Source: an uncultured Veillonellaceae bacterium
GTDB taxonomy: Bacteria; Bacillota; Negativicutes; Veillonellales; Dialisteraceae
DNA length: 22,403 nucleotides
Assembly (NCBI GenBank): GCA_958439155.1
Contig: CAUBUJ010000008.1
Coordinates: 1-22,403, forward strand
Direction of reading: 5' to 3'
The translations under genes and the position numbers were made by a program. The notes under the pieces are model-generated. The model was not told where the DNA came from and searched no databases. It saw only the letters and a program-made list of their open reading frames with translations. Numbering within the stretch: position 1 is the stretch's first letter; each line of letters begins with the position of its first letter. Shown piece after piece: positions 1 to 7,683 of this stretch.

Positions 1-52
1 GAATAGGAATTTCGGATGAAGAGACATAGGTATATCATCTCCTGAGACAGAG

Positions 53-76
53 GGCTCGCAGTTATGCGGGCCTTTT
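53..76 (+). terminator. Rho-independent terminator
   Basis: A 7-bp stem (53-59 with 66-72, one G-U pair) has a 6-base loop and is followed directly by TTTT. It would end transcription of a gene lying before the window; no open frame survives from base 1 past about base 29. It sits just before the small membrane-protein gene, so read-through or a separate promoter would be needed to express that gene. Confidence 0.6.
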
Positions 77-107
77 CTGTTGAGGGAGATTTGTAGAGGT
101 GATGCTC

Positions 108-260
108 ATGAGTCTTAGAACGCTTTCAAAAGCCGCAAGAGCGTGGTCCGCTATGGCAGCGGGGGTTATTGCAGTGATGGTGACCGGAGCTATGGTATTG
201 TCGTTTGCTTTGGGGCTGGCCTATAAGGTATGCATAGGGGTCTGGGGACTGCTGTTTTGA
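108..260 (+). CDS. Small hydrophobic membrane protein, unknown function
   Basis: This 50-residue frame is short but convincing. It has a GAGGTG ribosome site (96-101) 6 bases before ATG 108; an in-frame ATG at 102 overlaps that site, so 108 is preferred. The N-terminus is basic (R5, K10, R13), and from about residue 16 the protein is almost wholly hydrophobic (many A, V, M, L, G), giving one long or two short membrane spans with little exposed sequence. I do not recognise the family. A holin-like or other envelope role is possible because small membrane proteins cluster at the late ends of phage genomes, but nothing in the sequence shows it. It lies upstream of the cos-like site, so in the linear virion genome it would be at the opposite end from terS. 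Confidence 0.5.
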   Translation: MSLRTLSKAARAWSAMAAGVIAVMVTGAMVLSFALGLAYKVCIGVWGLLF

Positions 261-265
261 GGGCT

Positions 266-280
266 ATACCCCCGGGGTAT
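266..280. repeat. Perfect 15-bp palindrome before the cos-like site
   Basis: The arms ATACCCC and GGGGTAT flank a single C. The one-base centre and the lack of a T-run make it a poor RNA terminator. It is more likely a DNA-binding site, for example an accessory site for packaging. It lies in the non-coding gap between the small membrane protein and terS. Confidence 0.45.
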
Positions 281-308
281 GCAGGTACTGTTGGTTAACA
301 AATCCAAA

Positions 309-345
309 ACGGGTCCGCGACCCCAAAAATTGTCCGCGTAAAATT
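309..345 (+). other. Candidate cos site (lambda-type cosN plus repeat)
   Basis: Bases 311-323 form an inverted repeat: GGGTC, centre CGC, GACCC. The core GTCCGCG (313-319) is repeated exactly at 332-338, 19 bp further on. From memory, the stretch 309-324 strongly resembles the lambda cosN region (ACG followed by the 12-base overhang GGGCGGCGACCT); by that comparison the overhang here would be 312-323. The site sits 26-62 bases before a Nu1-like terS and a GpA-type terL, the same relation as in lambda. That it is the packaging cut site is inference; genome ends were not observed. Confidence 0.5.
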
Positions 346-370
346 TCGAAAAAAGGGGTGGAATTGAGGG

Positions 371-898
371 ATGGAGCCGAAAAAAGCGGGCACTATTAAA
401 CGCGTGCGCGCAAAAAAGGAGAAAAATGCCAAAAATTCCACATCGGAGTGGTGGATACGCGGAACCCAGGAGACTTGTGATTTTTTTGGAATTTCTGACG
501 AGACTCTCCGCCGCTGGGCGGCCAAGGGCGCGCCGAAGAAGAGCCGGGGCCAGTGGGATTTGAGAGCGCTCATGGCGTGGAAGTACAAGGACGCCAATTC
601 AGCGGAGATGCGGAAGCTGGAGGCGGAAGCGTCGCTCAAGGAGACGAAGGTCATCCAGGAGCAGCTCCGCCTGGGCATCCAGAAGGGAAAGTATATCGAG
701 TCGGCAGCGGTCAGCAAGGACCTGCGCCGGCTTTTTCTATCTCTCAAAAAGTCTCTTCAGGCGATCGGCCACCGGGTGGCGACGGACCTGAACAGTATGG
801 ATCCGGACGCGGCGGCGGAAGCGAAGAAGATCGTGGAAGACGGCGTGGATGACTGCCTGCGGCAGCTGGCGGAAAGGGGAAGCTATGGCGGAAAGTAA
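371..898 (+). CDS. terS: Terminase small subunit (Nu1-like)
   Basis: This 175-residue protein recognises the packaging site and hands DNA to the large subunit. Residues about 30-72 form a winged helix-turn-helix of the Nu1 type (TCDFFGISDETLRRWAAKGA is the recognition part). Residues about 78-105 are a charged helix likely to form a coiled coil used for oligomerisation. The basic N-terminal tail (residues 1-22, rich in K and R) probably contacts DNA. The start is ATG 371, preceded by a weak GAGGG. It overlaps the start of terL by 14 bases, so the two are translationally coupled. It lies directly downstream of the cos-like site it should bind. Confidence 0.85.
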   Translation: MEPKKAGTIKRVRAKKEKNAKNSTSEWWIRGTQETCDFFGISDETLRRWAAKGAPKKSRGQWDLRALMAWKYKDANSAEMRKLEAEASLKETKVIQEQLRLGIQKGKYIESAAVSKDLRRLFLSLKKSLQAIGHRVATDLNSMDPDAAAEAKKIVEDGVDDCLRQLAERGSYGGK

Positions 899-2699
899 AT
901 GGCCGGGATATATTGGGGACGCCCTGGGCGCCTTCAAGCCGGCGGACCGGCTCACCGTATCGGAGTGGGCGGACAAGTACCGCATTCTTTCCGGCAAGGA
1001 CAGCGCTCTTCCCGGTCCGTGGCAGACGGAACGGACGCCCTACCTTCGGGGCGTGATGGACGCGTTCAATACGGCAGGCATCCAGGACATCACCTTCTGC
1101 GCCGGCACGCAGATCGGAAAGACCTCAGCGGAGCAGAACATGATGGGCTACGCCATTGCCCAGGAGCCGGGGCCCATGCTGATCGTCTATCCATCGGACA
1201 AGCTGGCGGAATTCACCTCTGAAAACCGCCTTCGTCCCATGATCCGGCTTTCTGAAAACTTGCGGAAGCATTTCGATGAGCATGGATCGGAGCGTCTCGA
1301 GCTTCGTTTTGACAATATGTACATGGCGCTGGTCGGGGCCAATTCCCCGGCCAATCTGGCATCCCGCCCGGTGCGGTACGTCTTTTTTGATGAGATCGAT
1401 AAATTCCCGAAGTGGACTGGTACGGAAGCGTCGCCGATGGAACTGGCAGCGGAACGGACGAAAACATTCTGGAACCGGAAGATCGTCAGGGTATCCACGC
1501 CGACGCTCGCTACAGGGAACATCTGGAAAGCCTGGCTCTCGGCGGACGCGCAGAAGAAATTCTTCGTGCCCTGTCCCTACTGCGGGCAGTACCAGCCGCT
1601 GGAATTCGGGCAGATCAAATGGCCGGAAGGGATGAAGGCGCAGGAAGCGCTCTACGCGGCTTCCTACGAGTGCTGCCACTGCCATGAGAAGATCGACGAC
1701 AGGCACAAGCCGGAAATGCTCCGCCATGGGAAATGGCAGCGCGTCGACAGCAGCGAAGGAAAGGTGCGGAGCGTGGCCTTCCATTTGAATTCCCTCTATT
1801 CCCCGTGGCTCACCTGGGGCGACATCGCGGCGAAGTTTCTCGCGGCGAAGGATATCCCGGAGAACCTCATGAATTTCATCAATTCCTGGCTCGCCGAGCC
1901 GTGGCAGTCTAAGGCGAACCAGATGCAGTCTGACATCGTCATGGGGAAACAGCTTCCTCATGAGCGGGGCATCGTGCCGAAGGAAGCGCAGCTTCTCACC
2001 ATGGGCGTGGACGTCCAGCTGGACCATTTCTGGTGGGGCGTCCGCGCCTGGGGACCGCACCAGACGTCATGGCTTGTGGATTACGGCCGGGCAGAGACCT
2101 GGGGCGACGTGGAAGCGATGCTCACAAGGGACTGGCCCAATGAAAACGGTGAGCCACGGAACATCAATCTATGCTGCATCGACGCGGGCTTCCGCACGGA
2201 AGAAGTCTATTTCTTCTGCGCCCAGCACATGGGTATGGCCATTCCCACGAAAGGGAGCAGCCACGCCCTCACCACGCGGTACAACATTTCAAGGATTGAC
2301 CGGTCCGGCTACGGCATGCTGAATCTGTACGTCTTCGATACGGGGCAGTTCAAAGATTTCATCGCCGGGCGCCTTTCCATCACGGCAGGGCATCCAGGGA
2401 GCTGGAATGTATACGACGGCATTGACCGGCGGTACTGCGACATGATCTGCGCCGAGCAGAAGGTAGAGCACCAGGACAAGAAAGGGCGCATCACTTTCTC
2501 ATGGGAGAAGATTTCTTCCCATGCGCAGAACCACATGCTTGACGTGGAAACAAACAATGCCCTGGCAGCGGAAATCATGGGCGTGCGGTACCTCACAGAA
2601 GAAGCGCCTCCTTCCCAGGCGGCGGAAACAAAGCAGAAAGAAGACGAGTGGCTGGGAAGCGCCGGCAGCGGATGGTTTGACAATATGGACGATTTTTAG
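885..2699 (+). CDS. terL: Terminase large subunit (GpA family ATPase-nuclease)
   Basis: The 604-residue packaging motor translocates DNA into the prohead and cuts it at the genome ends. The Walker-A-like loop AGTQIGKT is at residues 73-80, Walker B YVFFDE at 165-170, and the coupling motif STPT at 204-207. Two CxxC pairs (C230/C233 and C263/C266) look like a zinc ribbon, usual in the GpA family. The nuclease region starts around MGVDVQLD, with acidic residues D376 and D380, and a further acidic site D433 in CIDAG. The open frame extends up to an ATG at 849, but ATG 885 has the better ribosome site (GGAAAGGGG) and gives the usual family N-terminus, so it is preferred. It is full length for the family. 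Confidence 0.95.
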   Translation: MAESKWPGYIGDALGAFKPADRLTVSEWADKYRILSGKDSALPGPWQTERTPYLRGVMDAFNTAGIQDITFCAGTQIGKTSAEQNMMGYAIAQEPGPMLIVYPSDKLAEFTSENRLRPMIRLSENLRKHFDEHGSERLELRFDNMYMALVGANSPANLASRPVRYVFFDEIDKFPKWTGTEASPMELAAERTKTFWNRKIVRVSTPTLATGNIWKAWLSADAQKKFFVPCPYCGQYQPLEFGQIKWPEGMKAQEALYAASYECCHCHEKIDDRHKPEMLRHGKWQRVDSSEGKVRSVAFHLNSLYSPWLTWGDIAAKFLAAKDIPENLMNFINSWLAEPWQSKANQMQSDIVMGKQLPHERGIVPKEAQLLTMGVDVQLDHFWWGVRAWGPHQTSWLVDYGRAETWGDVEAMLTRDWPNENGEPRNINLCCIDAGFRTEEVYFFCAQHMGMAIPTKGSSHALTTRYNISRIDRSGYGMLNLYVFDTGQFKDFIAGRLSITAGHPGSWNVYDGIDRRYCDMICAEQKVEHQDKKGRITFSWEKISSHAQNHMLDVETNNALAAEIMGVRYLTEEAPPSQAAETKQKEDEWLGSAGSGWFDNMDDF

Positions 2700-2715
2700 G
2701 AAAGGAGCCGTAAGA

Positions 2716-2985
2716 ATGGGAGCGTATGAAAAGCAAATGGCCGCCAACCGGCGGCTCCTCGGACCCTGCCGGGAAGAGATCACATTGCGGCGGCAGCTTC
2801 TCAGCGTGCAGCAGGCCATTCTGGCCATTGAGAGCGGCGCCCAGGAATACCAGATCGGGAACCGGCGCATTACGAAGGCGGATCTTCTCACGCTGTACAA
2901 CCGGGAGGCCAGCCTGAAAGCGGCGATCGCCGCGGAAGAGGCCGGCGGGATGTGCATCGCTTACGCGGAGACGGGGACAAACTGA
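2716..2985 (+). CDS. Small protein in the gpW position (DUF6148/gpW-like)
   Basis: This 89-residue helical protein lies between terL and the portal, the place of the lambda gpW head-completion protein. Residues about 26-73 carry the pattern A-I-x-x-G-x-x-x-Y-x-I-G-N-R-x-x-T-K-A-D-L-x-x-L, typical of small phage proteins annotated as DUF6148 or gpW-like. The start ATG 2716 follows AAAGGAG at a normal distance. Its stop overlaps the portal start (TGATG), so the two genes are coupled. Family membership is a match from memory; a head-joining role is inferred from position. Confidence 0.65.
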   Translation: MGAYEKQMAANRRLLGPCREEITLRRQLLSVQQAILAIESGAQEYQIGNRRITKADLLTLYNREASLKAAIAAEEAGGMCIAYAETGTN

Positions 2986-4463
2986 TGAAATGGATTGAGA
3001 AAATGATCGAAGCGATTTCCCCGGCGTGGGCGCTCCGGCGAAAGGCAGCGGCGGAGGCATGCCGCTACTATGACGCGGGGGAGCGGAACCGTTTCTCCAA
3101 TCTGTGGACGCCGGTCAATGTGACGGACCAGGAGAACATGGACAAGACGGAACGGGCGCTCATCCTGGCCAGGGCGCAGGATCTGGAACGGAACAGCGAC
3201 ATCGCCAATTCCATCGTGAACGCGTTCATCCGGAACGTGATCGGCCAGGGAATCAAGCTGCAGGCGAGGACATCGAGCGAGAGGACGAATATCAAGATCG
3301 AAGAAGCTTTCGACGAATGGAGCCGCGGGCTCTGCGACATCACAGGGCAGCAGAACTTCTATGAAATGCAGGCGATGATGCTCCGCCGGAAGATGGTGGA
3401 CGGGGAAGTGTTCTGCAAATTCGTGAACCGCGGCGGAAATTTCAGTCTACAGGTCATTCGGGCGGAGATGCTGGACAGTTCTCTCATGAGCGCGCCCAAT
3501 AAGAACGTGATCCGGAGCGGCATCGAGCTCAATGACGTGCTCCGTCCGGTGGCGTACTGGGTGCAGAAGAAAGACCCGGAGGGGTATGTGACGCTCGAAC
3601 CGGAACGGGTGCCGGCGGAGGATATGCTGCACCTCTGGACGCGGCGCTATCCGGACCAGCTGCGGGGCATTTCTGATTTCGCGGCCTGTCTGAAGCGCAT
3701 CCGCGACCTGGATGAGTACCTCAACGCGGAAACGATCGCGGCGAAAATCGCGGCGTCCTTCTGTCTGCTCATTACGCAGAATACGCCGGGCCTTCCAGGC
3801 TCGCCCAATCCAAGGCGGGACAGGGAAGGGAAGCCTCTCGAACGGATCCGCCCGGGCATGATTGCCCATCTGGCGCCTGGGGAAGATGTGAAGACCGCCA
3901 ATCCGTCCCGCTCGTCCACCACGGCGGAGAGCTTCACCGGGATCCATGAGCGGCTCACCGGGGCCAGTCTTGGCATTTCCTATGAAATGATTTCCCGTGA
4001 CTTCAATGGGAGCTCATACAGCGCAGCCCGTCAGGGAAATCTGGAAGACCGCAAGACTTTCCAGCCGGTGCAGCAGTGGATGATCCAGCATTTCTGCCAG
4101 CCTGTGTATGAAGCGTTCCTGGACTGGGCAGTGCTGTCGGGTCGGGTCAAGATCGGGAGCTACTGGAGCCGCCGCAAGGAATGGCAGCGGTGCGAGTGGG
4201 TGGCGCCGGGGTGGCAGAGCATCGACCCGCTGAAAGAAGCGCAGGCCGATGTGCTGTCCATGCAGAACGGCACGCTCACCATGGCGCAGCAGTGCGCCTC
4301 TCACGGCGTAGACTGGCGGGACCAGCTGGACCAGATGGCAAAGGAAAAAGCCTACGCGGAAGAAATGGGGCTGATCCTGTCCATTCACACGCCGGAATCG
4401 GTACAGGCGGCCAGCGCCAATCATACGGAAGGAGAAAACGGCAATGAACAAGGTGAAGAGTGA
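2985..4463 (+). CDS. Portal protein (lambda gpB family)
   Basis: This 492-residue subunit would form the dodecameric ring at the capsid vertex through which DNA enters and to which the tail attaches. Recognisable lambda-portal features run in order: a Y-Y-x-A-G-E-R segment near the N-terminus, R-N-S-D-I-A-N-S-I-V-N-A-F, F-D-E-W, G-E-V-F, the R-x-P-D-Q-L-R-G-I-S region and G-S-S-Y-S-A-A-R-Q near residue 345. The open frame extends to ATG 2952, but ATG 2985 overlaps the previous stop and fits coupled translation. The last 20 bases overlap the protease-capsid gene. Confidence 0.93.
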   Translation: MKWIEKMIEAISPAWALRRKAAAEACRYYDAGERNRFSNLWTPVNVTDQENMDKTERALILARAQDLERNSDIANSIVNAFIRNVIGQGIKLQARTSSERTNIKIEEAFDEWSRGLCDITGQQNFYEMQAMMLRRKMVDGEVFCKFVNRGGNFSLQVIRAEMLDSSLMSAPNKNVIRSGIELNDVLRPVAYWVQKKDPEGYVTLEPERVPAEDMLHLWTRRYPDQLRGISDFAACLKRIRDLDEYLNAETIAAKIAASFCLLITQNTPGLPGSPNPRRDREGKPLERIRPGMIAHLAPGEDVKTANPSRSSTTAESFTGIHERLTGASLGISYEMISRDFNGSSYSAARQGNLEDRKTFQPVQQWMIQHFCQPVYEAFLDWAVLSGRVKIGSYWSRRKEWQRCEWVAPGWQSIDPLKEAQADVLSMQNGTLTMAQQCASHGVDWRDQLDQMAKEKAYAEEMGLILSIHTPESVQAASANHTEGENGNEQGEE

Positions 4464-6279
4464 ACTCCACGAGAAGGTAATGAACCGGGAAATGGCGGCG
4501 CGGGCAGACGCGGTGAGCGAAGAAAACCGCACGGTAGAGCTCAGCTTTTCCAGTGAAGAGCCCTATATGCGGTGGGGAGAGAATGAAATACTGTCCCACG
4601 AGCCCGGGGCGGTGGATCTGGAACGGCTCGAGACGATCGGCGTGCTGCTGTGGAATCACGACAGCGATGAGCCTATCGGCGCCATTCAGAAGGTGTGGAT
4701 TGGCGATGACCGGCGGGGCCATGCCCTTGTGCGGTTTGACACCGATCCGAAAGCGGAAGGGATCTTCGAAAAAGTCAAAAGCGGAACGCTGAAAGGGGTT
4801 TCTGTGGGATACAGGTACCTCGAATACAGCGAGCTCGCGGAGAATGAAACGAGCGCCAATGGACGGTGGAAAGGGCCGGCCATTGTAGCGACGCGGTGGG
4901 AACCGCTGGAAATCAGTATTGTAAGCGTACCGGCCGACGCGACCGTCGGGGTCGGCAGAGCGGCGGACCTTACATTCAAAGAAGGAGACAAAACGATGGA
5001 AGACAAGGCAATCATGAAACCGGAACCGGCGAAGAAGGTCGACGAAGCGGCGATCCGCCGGGAAGCGATGGAAGCGGAACGGCAGAGAGTGGAAGCCATT
5101 ACCGGCCTGTGCCGGAAATTCGATATGGCGCCGGATGACTTTATCCGCGCAGGGGATACTGTGGAAAGCGTACAGGCCAAGGTGCTGGAACAGTTGGAAA
5201 AGCAGAGAAAGCCTGTGGAAGTGACCGTCGTCAAAGACGATACGGAAAAATTCAGAGCCGCCGCGGCAGACGGTCTTGCTCTGCGGGCAGGCCTTGCGGT
5301 GGAACATCCCGCGGAAGGGGCGGACCAGATGCGGAATATTTCTATGATGCGTCTGGCGGAAGAATTTTACCGCCGGCAGACCGGCAAAGATCCGCTCTTC
5401 GTGGGAAGAGACACACTCCTCCGCACTGTATTTGGCGGCGGTACTGGCGCTTTCCAGGCGATCCTCGCCAATGTGGGGCATAAGTCCATGCTGAAGGCGT
5501 ACAATGAGATTCCTACGACCTACCAGTACTGGACAGTTAAGGGAAGCAACAGCGATTTCAAGCCGACGTCCAGAGTGGGGCTCGGCGCGGCGGATGAGCT
5601 TCTCGAAATGACAGAAAACGGGGAATTCAAATCCAGTGAGATGACCGACTACAGCGTAGCCACCAGCATCAAGACCTACGGCCGGTCCTACGCCATCACC
5701 CAGAAGGCGATTATCAATGACGACCTGGGCGCGCTCACAGACATCCCCGCCAGATACGGCGCGGCGGTGCGCCGGCAGATCAACCGCATGGCTTATGAAG
5801 CGCTCACCGGCGCGAATATTTTCTCCGCGGCCAACAAGAACCAGGGCACGGGGGCTCTCTCTATCGACACCCTGGCGAAAGCGAAAGCGGCCATGGCCAA
5901 GCAGCGGGACCCGTCCAACAAGACCTACATCAACGCCCAGCCGGTGTACCTGATCGTGCCGACAGAACTGGAAGTGGCAGCGGCGCAGCTCATTTCTTCC
6001 GCGGTGGATCCGACGAAGGCAAACAATACGCCGAACCCCTTTGCCAACCGGCTCACGGTCATTTCCGATCCCAATCTGGAAGACGCGTCCGCGTGGTACC
6101 TGGCAGCGGCGCCCGGCGTGGTGCCTGGTATCGAAGTGACCTTCCTCAACGGCAAGGACACCCCCACCATGGAAAGCCAGGTGGATTTCAATACGCTCGG
6201 CGTAAAGACCCGGGTATACATCAATTTCGGCATCAATGTGCTTGATTTCAGAGCGTTCTACAAGAGCACCGGGAAATAA
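4444..6279 (+). CDS. Prohead protease-scaffold-major capsid fusion protein
   Basis: One 611-residue frame carries three parts. Residues about 25-175 are an HK97-type (S78) prohead protease with candidate catalytic His72 in LLWNHD and Ser120 in KGVSVGY, plus the conserved WEPLEISIVSVPADA block. Residues about 185-275 are charged and helical, as in a scaffold or delta domain. Residues about 285-611 are the capsid shell protein, resembling the Mu gpT-like/HK97-fold group (YGRSYAITQKAIINDDLGA is the most conserved part). The start ATG 4444 follows AAGGAG. Such fusions are a known phage arrangement: the protease frees the capsid protein during maturation. An internal ribosome site at codon 185 (separate entry) suggests a second product. 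I see no frameshift or truncation. Confidence 0.93.
   Translation: MNKVKSELHEKVMNREMAARADAVSEENRTVELSFSSEEPYMRWGENEILSHEPGAVDLERLETIGVLLWNHDSDEPIGAIQKVWIGDDRRGHALVRFDTDPKAEGIFEKVKSGTLKGVSVGYRYLEYSELAENETSANGRWKGPAIVATRWEPLEISIVSVPADATVGVGRAADLTFKEGDKTMEDKAIMKPEPAKKVDEAAIRREAMEAERQRVEAITGLCRKFDMAPDDFIRAGDTVESVQAKVLEQLEKQRKPVEVTVVKDDTEKFRAAAADGLALRAGLAVEHPAEGADQMRNISMMRLAEEFYRRQTGKDPLFVGRDTLLRTVFGGGTGAFQAILANVGHKSMLKAYNEIPTTYQYWTVKGSNSDFKPTSRVGLGAADELLEMTENGEFKSSEMTDYSVATSIKTYGRSYAITQKAIINDDLGALTDIPARYGAAVRRQINRMAYEALTGANIFSAANKNQGTGALSIDTLAKAKAAMAKQRDPSNKTYINAQPVYLIVPTELEVAAAQLISSAVDPTKANNTPNPFANRLTVISDPNLEDASAWYLAAAPGVVPGIEVTFLNGKDTPTMESQVDFNTLGVKTRVYINFGINVLDFRAFYKSTGK
4982..4998 (+). promoter_or_regulatory. 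Internal ribosome binding site and ATG in the protease-capsid gene
   Basis: AAGGAG at 4982-4987 lies 8 bases before the in-frame ATG at 4996, codon 185 of the fusion. This is the boundary between the protease and the scaffold/capsid parts. Translation from here would give a 427-residue product without the protease. This resembles the nested start of Nu3 inside lambda gene C. The site is seen; its use is inferred. Confidence 0.6.
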
Positions 6280-6292
6280 GGAGGAATAGAAC

Positions 6293-6802
6293 ATGGCAAA
6301 GGCAAATTTCATTCAGAACGGCGATATTATCGACTACAAGAATACAGGCGACGCGGCCATCGGTTATCATGACATCATTCAGGCAGGTTCCCTCATCGGG
6401 ATTGCCCAGGAAAATATCGAGCCCGGCGCGGTGGGCGGCATCGCCATCGTAGGCGTCCATGGATTTCCTACGGACCTGACCAACATCACCACCGGCCAGG
6501 CGCTGTATTTTGATACGGCAAACGGCAAGGCCGTGGCGGAAGCGGGAGAAAATATCATCCCCGCGGGCATTGCCGTGGGCGCTGTGTCCGGCGGCATCGT
6601 GCCGGTCAAGATCAATGCTCTCGGCGCGGGCGGAGCAGCAGGCGCGGCGGGCGCTGCCGGACCGCAGGGGGAAAAAGGCGACCCCGGGACAGGCGTGAAG
6701 TCCATCGCCCTCACCACAAATGCGGATGGAAAAGTGACCGGCGGTACATGGGTGGATACGGCGAATAAGTCGAACGCCATCACCGTCACCTCCGGGACCT
6801 AA
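6293..6802 (+). CDS. Capsid cement/decoration protein with collagen-like segment
   Basis: Residues 1-109 of this 169-residue protein match the DUF2190 capsid-cement type: a small beta-rich domain beginning with A-K-A-N-F-I-Q-N-G-D and containing G-x-A-L-Y-F-D and I-P-A-G-I-A. Residues 111-132 are a collagen-like run of G-X-Y triplets (GAG GAA GAA GAA GPQ GEK GDP G). A C-terminal tail of 37 residues follows, similar to short beta modules seen in head and tail fibres. The likely role is to lie on the outside of the capsid, stabilise it and display a trimeric collagen-like stalk. The start is clear: AAGGAGG is 8 bases before ATG 6293. It follows the capsid gene by 13 bases. Confidence 0.8.
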   Translation: MAKANFIQNGDIIDYKNTGDAAIGYHDIIQAGSLIGIAQENIEPGAVGGIAIVGVHGFPTDLTNITTGQALYFDTANGKAVAEAGENIIPAGIAVGAVSGGIVPVKINALGAGGAAGAAGAAGPQGEKGDPGTGVKSIALTTNADGKVTGGTWVDTANKSNAITVTSGT

Positions 6803-7138
6803 ATGAGCGCGTTCCGTGACCAGGTGGAAGCGGACTGGGATGTCTTCATCAATGAGGAGGAGTTCGCGGATCTGCACAATTTGAACGGTACCGAATGCCG
6901 GGCGATCCTGCAGGATACGAGCTCCGTCGACGATCTGACAAACAGCGCTTCCAGGCGTACGGTCCCTCATTACGATCTGTACGGCAGCACGGTCATTGTG
7001 CACTGCCGGACAGAAGACCTGCCGGACATTCCCGTATACGGCCAGACTTTCACGGTGGATGACAAACTGTACCTGGTGCAGAGCGTGGTGGAGGCCATGG
7101 GGATTCTTACGATCGCGCTGGAGGCGAATGACCGATGA
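6803..7138 (+). CDS. Head-tail connector, lambda FII-like
   Basis: This 111-residue protein is placed directly after the cement gene, with its ATG immediately after the previous stop. The sequence fits the lambda FII/Phage_attach style of connector: an N-terminal helix (FRDQVEADWDVFIN), a beta domain, and a C-terminal half with V-x-C-R-T-E-D-L-P-x-x-P-V-Y-G-Q-x-F-x-V-D-D-x-L-Y-x-V. These proteins cap the portal and form the surface to which the finished tail attaches. The identification rests on pattern and position. Its last 4 bases overlap the next gene (ATGA). Confidence 0.65.
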   Translation: MSAFRDQVEADWDVFINEEEFADLHNLNGTECRAILQDTSSVDDLTNSASRRTVPHYDLYGSTVIVHCRTEDLPDIPVYGQTFTVDDKLYLVQSVVEAMGILTIALEANDR

Positions 7139-7683
7139 TTGACGTAGCACTGGACGAAAGAAACGCCCGCCTTGCGGCGAGCCTCATGCGGAGCGCCCCC
7201 AGTCTGGTACAGAAAGCCGCGGTCAATGCGGTGAACCGGACGATCATCACGACGCGGAAGGAAATCTCCAAAAGCGCAAGAAGCCGGTATGTGGTGAAAG
7301 CGGCGGAAGTGAAACGAGCGCTTTCTATCGACCGGGCGAAAGGACAGTCTCCACGGGGCGCGATCATCGCCAAGGGGGCGCCGCTCGCCCTGTCGGCCTT
7401 CCGCCTGAGGGAAAGAAAACGGGGCCCCATGCGGGTGCAGGTCCTCCGGGAAAGCGGACTTAGGCCTGTGAAGGGGCTCTTCGTGAAGCAGTTCCCGAGG
7501 GGCTACAGCGGCCCCATGCTCCGCGCGCAGCGGGCCCGGTATCCCCTGGCCTCGCCCTATGGGCCGAGCGTGCCGAAGATGGTGGAGAATCAGGAAGTAC
7601 TGGAGCATGTGGTGCCCATCGCGGAGGAGACACTGAACCAGCGCTTCCTTCATGAAATTTCGTGGAGGCTCAGCAAGAAATGA
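7135..7683 (+). CDS. Minor tail protein Z-like (GpZ family)
   Basis: The protein has 182 residues, is highly basic and matches the lambda GpZ pattern. It has an N-terminal helix with K-A-A-V-N-A-V-N-R-T-I-x-T-T-R-K-E, then a beta region rich in R and K, and near the C-terminus P-S-V-P-K-M-V-E-N. GpZ-type proteins act late in tail assembly, near the tail end that joins the head. It is coupled on both sides: 4-base overlaps with the connector before it and with the next gene. In a contractile phage this gene often lies just before the tail terminator, as here. Confidence 0.8.
   Translation: MIDVALDERNARLAASLMRSAPSLVQKAAVNAVNRTIITTRKEISKSARSRYVVKAAEVKRALSIDRAKGQSPRGAIIAKGAPLALSAFRLRERKRGPMRVQVLRESGLRPVKGLFVKQFPRGYSGPMLRAQRARYPLASPYGPSVPKMVENQEVLEHVVPIAEETLNQRFLHEISWRLSKK

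Noticed and set aside
266..280. Palindrome as a transcription terminator
   Set aside because: The loop would be too small and no T-run follows.
849..884. Earlier ATG (849) as the start of the large terminase
   Set aside because: It lies inside the terS coding end with no good ribosome site, and the extra 12 residues do not fit the family.
1125..2060. Reverse-strand open frame of 311 codons inside terL
   Set aside because: It is antisense to conserved terminase motifs, with a shadow-type composition.
4276..6312. Very long reverse-strand open frame of 678 codons across the protease-capsid gene
   Set aside because: The sense frame is a clear protease-capsid protein. The antisense frame is rich in R, H and V, has no recognisable motifs, and arises from the GC-rich codon pattern.
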